11,296 nucleotides of DNA. It comes from Lentisphaeria bacterium. Its GTDB lineage: Bacteria; Verrucomicrobiota; Lentisphaeria; Oligosphaerales; Lenti-02. The stretch spans positions 1-11,296 of the forward strand of contig JAGLDW010000436.1 in assembly GCA_023145395.1 (NCBI GenBank), given 5' to 3'. A program made the position numbers and the translations under genes. Below, one piece after another: positions 6,957 through 11,296 of this stretch (positions are counted from its first letter, which is position 1; every line of letters starts with the position of its first letter). The notes beneath the pieces are model-generated. The model did no database searches. It had not been told where the DNA came from and worked only from the letters and a program-made list of their open reading frames with translations.

Positions 6957-9221
6957 TCAGTCCGCCGTGTTGTCGCCTTCGATCAATCGGCTCAACTCGG
7001 TGTTGTCGAACCAGACGCGGCCTTTCTTCGTGCGCTCGACCACCAGCATGAAGACCAGGCGTGGCTGCTCGATGCTGGGGGTGCGCACGTAGGCCTCGAG
7101 ATGCTCCCAGCGGTCGCCGGTCGGTTTCTTGATGTGTCTCAGGATCGTGGCGAACTCCGTGGTCCATTTGCCGTCCTTGTCCTGCCATTTCATGGTGATG
7201 CCGACGTTGGCATCCTCATCGATCTCGGTTGTGCGGACATCGCAGGTTGCGCGGTAGAGGGTGTTCGGTTCGACTGTAGCCGTACGAAGAAAGCACAGTG
7301 GCTGGCCGTCGCTGCCGTCGGCGTCGAGGGTCAGCGCCCCGCGAGTTTTCCTGCCCGTGCTACGGTCCCAGCCGAAGGTGGCTTGACTACTGACGCGCTG
7401 CCAGTTTCCCCAGCCTTTGGGCATACCCACGCTGCTCCAGTCGTCGCGTGCCCCCGCTCCGCCCTGGCCAACGCTCTTTTCCGTCTCAAAGTCACTGCTG
7501 AAGACTGGCTCCGAGCGTGTGCCCGGCGGTGGGCCATGTTTCACGAGTTTCTTGATCTCAAGATAGTTGGCCATTTCTCCGTGCACGTGTTCCCAGCCTT
7601 TCTGGAAGAACGCGGCACGCGCCTTCTGCTCTGGGGTTGCCGCGTGTGCCACAACGTTCTCGATGAGGCTGTTCAGGTGCTTCTCCTCGCCCCCGCGCAA
7701 TGCCTCCATGTATCCCGTCTCGCCGAACTTCAAGTAGCAAATCGTGTCGGCGCTGTCCTTGAACCAATCCGTTTTTGGGACGCGTTGCGTCCAGAATGTT
7801 TCCCAGAAGGCGTAGTACTCGGCGAGATAGGGCGCTGCCTGTTCTCCGACGGCTAGGCGATACCATTCGGCGAGAGTCGCATCGACATCGAGGTACGGAT
7901 CCCAGAGCAGACGCAGGAAGATGTAGAGTTTTGGGCCTTCGGTCCATTTTGGCTTGGGGTAGGCTTCGGCGTAGTACGCCACCACGCCGCTCTCGTGGGC
8001 GAAGCGGATGTATTCGCTCATCAAGTGTGGGTAGAAACGCGGTAGCAGGTAGAACTGGTCCCCGTAGATGTAGTCATACCACGCCAGCTTCGGGGCGACT
8101 TTCCGCCAGGCCTTGGTGCGGGCAATGTCGCGGCGGCGCATTTCGGGATCGGCCCAGTACATGCGGTCGATGCAGACGTAGGGCAGGATGCGCGGGTTGA
8201 GCCCGACCTTCTTCGGCGGGTCGGTTGTTTCGTTGTAGGCCAGGCAGCCAAACCACTTGTCCGGATGTTCGGCTAGCACGCCCTCGGCGATCTTGCTGGC
8301 CCAATCGTAGAAGTAGTCGGACAGATCCGTGAGGCCGATCGAGTTGAGAGTGGCATCCTTGGCTTTGGTGACCGAGTCGTCCCAGGCATGGGTGTCGTTC
8401 ATGCCCAGAGAGTAGGACTCGGAGCTGGGGCTCTTGTCGAAGTACTCGTTGATGCTACGAACCCCCTCCTCGACGATGCCCTCGGCATGCAGGTCGGGCT
8501 GCCAGTGATAGTCGCTGTTCTTCTCGGGGACATGGCGCTTGCCGTTGACCATCGGGTAGAACTCGGGATGGCTCTTGGCGTACTTCGATGCCGGGAAGAG
8601 GTGCAGCAGGTTGTGGTGAAAGCTCATGCGCCCGTGCATGCGCTGGCGGAACAGGAACATGGCTACCGGGTTCTTCTCCCGCCCACCATGAAACGAGGTT
8701 CCGCTGAGTTGGCGGCTGAAGAACGCCGGTTCCTGCTTCACTTCCTGGCGCGGGACCGAGATGGTCGGGTGTTTCGGGATGTGCTCGCCGATTTCGCCCG
8801 GCATGAGCCACCGGACTCCCAGATATCGTTCCAGAAATTCCTGGGCGCCGAACAGGACTCCGTGGGGCGACCCGCCGATGATCTCCATGCGTTTGGCTTC
8901 GGGAAACGCGAAGACGAAGCCATCCTTGTCGAGTTCACTCTCGCCGGGGTCGGCGCTCAGCCGCAAGACGTTCCTGCCGGCGACATCGCCATCAGGCCGA
9001 AGCACGGCCAGTTCCGCACCGCTGCTCTGTTTGATGACACGCTGCAGCAGGTCCGCCGCTTCAAGCACCATCGTGGGAGTTTGCTGGCTGACCACAATCA
9101 CGGCAGTGGGTTTCCCCTCCCGCACAAGGTCCACCGTTTGAGCGGCAATGATGTGTGCACCGGCGAGTGTGAGCAACGAACAGAGGAACCGAACGGGACG
9201 AACATACAGACGCGTGAACAT
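6957..9221 (-). CDS. Secreted DUF4838 glycoside-hydrolase-like protein with C-terminal carbohydrate-binding-like module
   Basis: This 754-residue protein has a signal peptide (Arg4, Arg8 and Arg11, core 'LCSLLTLAGAHIIAA', cleavage near AAQ or IAA). Residues about 30-158 form an alpha/beta domain like the N-terminal domain of GH67 and GH20 enzymes ('MVLEAADLLQRVIKQSSGAEL', then 'GVLFGAQEFLERYLGVRWLMPGEIGEHIPK'). Residues about 165-460 match my memory of the DUF4838 barrel: 'HPEFYPMVNGKRH' (218-230), 'YSLGMNDTHAWDD' (270-282), 'WFGCLAYNETTDPP' (323-336) and 'VVAYYAEAYPKPKW' (413-426). Asp276, Glu331 and Glu419 are candidate active-site residues. A helical segment follows (to about 560), then a CBM4/9/22-like jelly-roll (about 572-745, 'NTLYRATCDVRT' and 'KGRVWFDNTEL'). 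DUF4838 proteins occur in polysaccharide loci of Bacteroidetes and PVC bacteria; I know of no settled activity. The start at 9221 is chosen over a TTG at 9263 because of its ribosome binding site and signal peptide. Confidence 0.93.
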   Translation of the reverse strand: MFTRLYVRPVRFLCSLLTLAGAHIIAAQTVDLVREGKPTAVIVVSQQTPTMVLEAADLLQRVIKQSSGAELAVLRPDGDVAGRNVLRLSADPGESELDKDGFVFAFPEAKRMEIIGGSPHGVLFGAQEFLERYLGVRWLMPGEIGEHIPKHPTISVPRQEVKQEPAFFSRQLSGTSFHGGREKNPVAMFLFRQRMHGRMSFHHNLLHLFPASKYAKSHPEFYPMVNGKRHVPEKNSDYHWQPDLHAEGIVEEGVRSINEYFDKSPSSESYSLGMNDTHAWDDSVTKAKDATLNSIGLTDLSDYFYDWASKIAEGVLAEHPDKWFGCLAYNETTDPPKKVGLNPRILPYVCIDRMYWADPEMRRRDIARTKAWRKVAPKLAWYDYIYGDQFYLLPRFYPHLMSEYIRFAHESGVVAYYAEAYPKPKWTEGPKLYIFLRLLWDPYLDVDATLAEWYRLAVGEQAAPYLAEYYAFWETFWTQRVPKTDWFKDSADTICYLKFGETGYMEALRGGEEKHLNSLIENVVAHAATPEQKARAAFFQKGWEHVHGEMANYLEIKKLVKHGPPPGTRSEPVFSSDFETEKSVGQGGAGARDDWSSVGMPKGWGNWQRVSSQATFGWDRSTGRKTRGALTLDADGSDGQPLCFLRTATVEPNTLYRATCDVRTTEIDEDANVGITMKWQDKDGKWTTEFATILRHIKKPTGDRWEHLEAYVRTPSIEQPRLVFMLVVERTKKGRVWFDNTELSRLIEGDNTAD

Positions 9222-9227
9222 GGTTTT

Positions 9228-9234
9228 CTTCTCC
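9228..9234 (-). promoter_or_regulatory. Ribosome binding site that fixes the start at 9221
   Basis: GGAGAAG on the minus strand ends 6 nt before the ATG at 9219-9221. The only longer start in this frame is a TTG at 9261-9263, which would place 14 polar residues ahead of the signal peptide. The internal ATG is therefore preferred. Confidence 0.75.
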
Positions 9235-9280
9235 AATGCAGTTTTTTGACCACCGACCACCAATCACCATACCTCGTCTC

Positions 9281-10513
9281 CTACTCCCTCCACGCTTCGA
9301 TCATCGCCTCCACGCCTTCCCATGGGGTGTCGGGGAAGATCGCGTCGATGGGATGGAGGATGAAGCGGTTCGTCGGGGCGAGGATGTCCATGGCGCGCTT
9401 GACCTCGTCACGGATTCTGGTGGGATCGCCGGCATGCAGGCTCAGGGCGTTGGTGCCCCCCACGACGGTCATGCGCGAGGCGAGTGTGTCGCGCACGGTT
9501 TCCAGGGCGACCCCATCCTGCACCGGGTCCACGAAATAGAGGCAATCCACCCCGGCGTCGGCCAGACGCGGCCCCAGTTTCTCGACGCCTGTGGTCATGA
9601 CATAACCGAATTTCTTGCCGTGCCGGTGGGCCAGTGCGGTCAGTTCGGACAAGTGGGGGAAGACGTATTGGTCGAAGAGGGCAGGGGACAGCAAATCGGT
9701 TGAGGAGTACCAACCGCGCTGGCAGATCATATCCACCGCGTCGCTGGCCACGGCCAGTTCGGCCCGGGCATAGTCGGTCGCTGCGATGATGTCCATGAGT
9801 CGCCCGAAGGCCTTCGGCTCATCCAGCGCCAGCATGATTGCACCCTCCATGCCGCAGAACCAGACGGCGGCGTCCATCCCGAATCCAACCCACGCCTGGG
9901 TGAGCAGGCCCTTCTCGTCGGCGAACGCCTTCATCTTCGCCATGCGTTCCGCAAACCACGCTTTCTGCATCTCGTTGGGCGAAGCGAATAGATGTTTGAC
10001 AGCTTCGACATCCGTCGGGCTGGTCACCACATGCTGCACCGCTCGCGGAATGTTGTAGTCCTCAATGAGCGGGACGCAGTCGGGTTGCATGGGCCAGCCG
10101 GGACCCTCGTCGCCCGTCTTGCGCACAGCGTGGCGGATCCTGCCCGACGGGGTTTCGTATTCGCGCACCATCACCGGGTAGCGGGTGTCCCCACCGGAAC
10201 CTCCAGTGGGAATGAGAGAGTCTTTCTGGACGACATCAGGCTCCAGACTCCAGGGAACAGACACCTCCAGCACATCGTCCATTCCCAGGGAGAGCCACGT
10301 CTCGGCCCGCTTGAACTCGTCCTCCAGCGTCCACGGGTGCGGCAGTGTGTGCAGATGCTCCAGGCGCATGCTGTACCAGTGGGGCACAGCCCTTCCGTCC
10401 GTTTCCCAACGGAGATGACGGGGTGCTGGCAGGCCGAAACACCACGTCGTCAGAGGCACGTGGTCAGGCACTTTGCCACTCAGGACGGCCAATAGTCGTT
10501 CCTTTGAAGTCAC
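9281..10513 (-). CDS. URO-D superfamily protein (uroporphyrinogen decarboxylase / corrinoid methyltransferase-like), divergent, not HemE
   Basis: This 410-residue cytoplasmic protein has no signal peptide. It shows the URO-D fold signature of the non-HemE branch: 'MTSKERLLAVLSGKVPDHVPL' at the N-terminus, 'SSTDLLSPALFDQYVFPHLSEL' (270-291), 'ADAGVDCLYFVDP' (318-330) and 'MTVVGGTNALSL' (348-359). The AGRylPE-type N-terminal motif of true uroporphyrinogen decarboxylase (HemE) is absent. In methyltransferases of this superfamily (MtaA, CmuA) a His-x-Cys pair after the strand 'kvhlHiCG' and a later Cys bind zinc. Here the matching stretch is 'KKFGYVMTTG' (300-309), with no His or Cys; Cys324 is the only nearby Cys. 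Reaction and substrate are therefore unknown. Its place behind the regulator and ahead of secreted glycosidase-like genes suggests a role in catabolism of a glycan-derived compound, not haem synthesis. It starts with GTG at 10511-10513. It lies 48 nt after the regulator gene and ends 59 nt before the DUF4838 gene. Confidence 0.92.
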   Translation of the reverse strand: MTSKERLLAVLSGKVPDHVPLTTWCFGLPAPRHLRWETDGRAVPHWYSMRLEHLHTLPHPWTLEDEFKRAETWLSLGMDDVLEVSVPWSLEPDVVQKDSLIPTGGSGGDTRYPVMVREYETPSGRIRHAVRKTGDEGPGWPMQPDCVPLIEDYNIPRAVQHVVTSPTDVEAVKHLFASPNEMQKAWFAERMAKMKAFADEKGLLTQAWVGFGMDAAVWFCGMEGAIMLALDEPKAFGRLMDIIAATDYARAELAVASDAVDMICQRGWYSSTDLLSPALFDQYVFPHLSELTALAHRHGKKFGYVMTTGVEKLGPRLADAGVDCLYFVDPVQDGVALETVRDTLASRMTVVGGTNALSLHAGDPTRIRDEVKRAMDILAPTNRFILHPIDAIFPDTPWEGVEAMIEAWRE

Positions 10514-10520
10514 GTTGTGT

Positions 10521-10525
10521 TCCTC
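10521..10525 (-). promoter_or_regulatory. Ribosome binding site supporting the GTG start at 10513
   Basis: GAGGA on the minus strand lies 7 nt before the GTG at 10511-10513, inside a purine-rich run that begins GGAGGAAGAGGAA. It supports GTG as the true start, and the conserved 'SKERLLAVLSGKVPD' opening follows directly. Confidence 0.7.
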
Positions 10526-10561
10526 TTCCTCCGCGGATGGACCCGATGGATCCGGTGTTGG

Positions 10562-11128
10562 TCAGTATTTCGGTGGTGAAAAGATCGTGATCAGACGCAC
10601 TGGTTCGGGACTCGCACAGCGACCCCGATGCGCAACGCCTGCAGGCACATGGAAGGCGTCTCCGGGTCGGATCAACTCTGTGGGTTCATCTTGGATTTCC
10701 AGCACCAGAAGCCCGGCAAGCACGGTTCCCGACACACTGGAGTCCAATACTTCGAATTCTGGAGGAGGCTGATGTGGCAGCAGGTATTCGTCGAGCATCT
10801 CCACCGGGATTCCCTTGCGTCTGGGCAGCAGAAATGTGTAGCGCCGAGCCGGGTCGTGCGCCGTTCGCATGCGCTTGCGTTTGAACGCGTACTTGCTTTT
10901 CACCGCAGGCTGGGGGGAGTCGCTGAAGAAGGTCTCCAGATCAGTCCCGAGCGCGACCAGGATCTTGCGCAGTTTGGCGAGAGTCGGAGAGCTGAGGTCG
11001 CGTTCCAGGCTCGAGAGATAGCTGGGCACTACGTCGGCATGCTCGCACACCTCCCGCAGTGATAGCCCGGCCTGTTCGCGGAGTTCCCGGAGCCTTACTC
11101 CAATCTTCGATGTCTGTGCGGTGCTCAT
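10562..11128 (-). CDS. XRE-family helix-turn-helix regulator with C-terminal cupin domain
   Basis: This 188-residue protein joins an N-terminal XRE/HTH_3 DNA-binding domain to a C-terminal cupin. The HTH covers residues about 9-67: 'IGVRLRELREQAGLSLREV' then 'ADVVPSYLSSLERDLSSPTL', with the recognition helix around 34-42. The cupin covers about 105-186, with a clear second cupin motif 'RPGDAFHVPAGVAHRG' (154-169). The first motif, which normally supplies HxH and Glu metal ligands, is not seen; only His119 lies nearby ('LLPHQPPPEF'). The domain may thus bind an organic ligand without metal. Regulators of this build usually control the adjacent catabolic or biosynthetic operon. The ATG at 11126-11128 has AGGA 7 nt upstream. 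It is the first gene after the promoter, and inverted repeats overlap that promoter, so self-repression is likely. The basic stretch 'KSKYAFKRKRMR' (77-88) links the two domains. Confidence 0.94.
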   Translation of the reverse strand: MSTAQTSKIGVRLRELREQAGLSLREVCEHADVVPSYLSSLERDLSSPTLAKLRKILVALGTDLETFFSDSPQPAVKSKYAFKRKRMRTAHDPARRYTFLLPRRKGIPVEMLDEYLLPHQPPPEFEVLDSSVSGTVLAGLLVLEIQDEPTELIRPGDAFHVPAGVAHRGRCASPEPVRLITIFSPPKY

Positions 11129-11138
11129 GGGGGCGTCC

Positions 11139-11153
11139 TGTATAGACGATACA
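11139..11153. promoter_or_regulatory. Second inverted repeat between the start of transcription and the regulator ATG, probable operator
   Basis: TGTAT (11139-11143) and ATACA (11149-11153) are perfect inverted repeats with a 5-bp spacer. The site touches the first repeat (1 bp apart) and covers about +1 to +15 of the predicted transcript. Its one-base overlap with the AGGA ribosome site is incidental or could add control. A 15-bp palindrome with 5-bp arms is the usual size for an XRE dimer site. Confidence 0.55.
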
Positions 11154-11154
11154 A

Positions 11155-11174
11155 TTGTGCATTATATCGCACAA
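11155..11174. promoter_or_regulatory. Inverted repeat around the -10 box, probable operator
   Basis: Six-base arms TTGTGC (11155-11160) and GCACAA (11169-11174) are perfect inverted repeats separated by 8 bp. The -10 hexamer lies within the spacer, so a dimeric protein bound here would block RNA polymerase. The regulator encoded next to it is the obvious candidate to bind. Confidence 0.6.
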
Positions 11175-11188
11175 CGTCGGAGCATCAA
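11161..11188 (-). promoter_or_regulatory. Sigma-70-type promoter of the regulator and probably the whole operon
   Basis: On the minus strand a perfect -10 box TATAAT (11161-11166) is preceded, after 16 bp, by TTGATG (11183-11188), which matches four of six bases of the -35 consensus. Transcription would begin near 11154, leaving a leader of about 25 nt before the regulator ATG. It is the only good promoter-like site I found in the window, and no other intergenic gap offers one, which supports a single transcript. This is a visual match, not a scored prediction. Confidence 0.65.
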
Positions 11189-11296
11189 TGCCGCTAGTGG
11201 CGGGGGGGCGCATGTCAGCTCCGTAGGGATTCCTGCCTGTTGAAAAAACAGAGGGGAACCGCTTGGGTAACCCACCGCCGGGTTTATCCCGGTGGA
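11189..11296. other. Non-coding stretch upstream of the promoter, no gene seen
   Basis: I see no convincing reading frame here. It contains a run of seven G (11202-11208), an A-run flanked by 5-bp arms CTGTT and AACAG (about 11237-11251), a short GGGT-A-ACCC palindrome (11265-11273) and the hairpin listed separately. It may hold the end or leader of a neighbouring gene that lies outside the window. Confidence 0.4.
11272..11295. repeat. Hairpin-forming inverted repeat at the right edge
   Basis: CCACC (11272-11276) pairs with GGTGG (11291-11295), and GGG (11280-11282) with CCC (11288-11290). A GCC bulge lies on the left arm and the loop is TTTAT. The eight pairs are all G-C except one. No T-run follows directly on either strand within the window, so I do not call it a terminator. 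It could be part of a structured leader, a terminator or a dispersed repeat cut by the window edge. Confidence 0.4.

Noticed and set aside
9222..9263. Longer N-terminus of the DUF4838 protein from a TTG at 9263
   Set aside because: It would put a polar extension in front of a good signal peptide, whereas the ATG at 9221 has its own ribosome binding site.
8388..9539. A 383-codon plus-strand frame, with similar ones at 4751-5782 and 6780-7856
   Set aside because: They are antisense to clear genes, cross gene boundaries and show no domain, signal peptide or plausible ribosome site.
9281..10513. Calling the URO-D protein HemE (haem synthesis)
   Set aside because: The HemE N-terminal arginine motif is missing and there are no haem genes nearby.
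11249..11296. Possible riboswitch or tRNA fragment at the right edge
   Set aside because: No known riboswitch core or tRNA T-arm/acceptor pattern could be matched, and the element is cut by the window end.
1..11296. CRISPR array, insertion sequence or prophage
   Set aside because: No regularly spaced repeats, transposase or integrase frames, or phage genes are present.

Overview
The window (about 60% G+C by eye) reads as part of a carbohydrate-active gene cluster from a heterotrophic bacterium. The likeliest source is the Planctomycetes-Verrucomicrobia-Lentisphaerae group or a similar lineage such as Hydrogenedentes. That guess rests on the gene mix: large secreted multidomain barrel proteins, a DUF4838 protein, CBM9-like modules and a non-HemE URO-D family protein. 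No rRNA or other taxonomic marker is present, so it is an inference.

All six genes lie on the minus strand and are read from right to left. At the right end is a promoter with two inverted repeats (11139-11188). In order of transcription the genes are: an XRE-type helix-turn-helix plus cupin regulator (10562-11128); a URO-D superfamily protein (9281-10513); a secreted DUF4838 glycoside-hydrolase-like protein with a C-terminal carbohydrate-binding-like module (6957-9221); a secreted CBM9-like plus TIM-barrel protein of no family I recognise (3818-6913); a secreted LamG-like, GH42-like-barrel and GATase-like protein (431-3724); and the start of a secreted CBM9-like protein that runs off the left edge (1-377). 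Gaps between genes are 43 to 93 nt, and I see no convincing terminator in any of them, so a single operon is likely. No gap inside the operon exceeds 100 bases. The 168 bases right of the regulator hold the promoter and operator plus an unexplained hairpin at the window edge.

Working model (inference): the regulator, through its cupin domain, senses a small molecule derived from a glycan. It represses its own operon by binding the palindromes at the promoter. The four exported proteins bind and cut a complex or decorated polysaccharide outside the cytoplasm. The cytoplasmic URO-D family protein may process a released, possibly methylated, component, but it lacks the usual zinc-ligand signature of the corrinoid methyltransferases, so its chemistry is open. 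No transporter, SusC/D pair, sulfatase or recognised canonical glycosidase lies in this window. The points of most interest are the two orphan barrel proteins, the divergent URO-D protein and the double operator.
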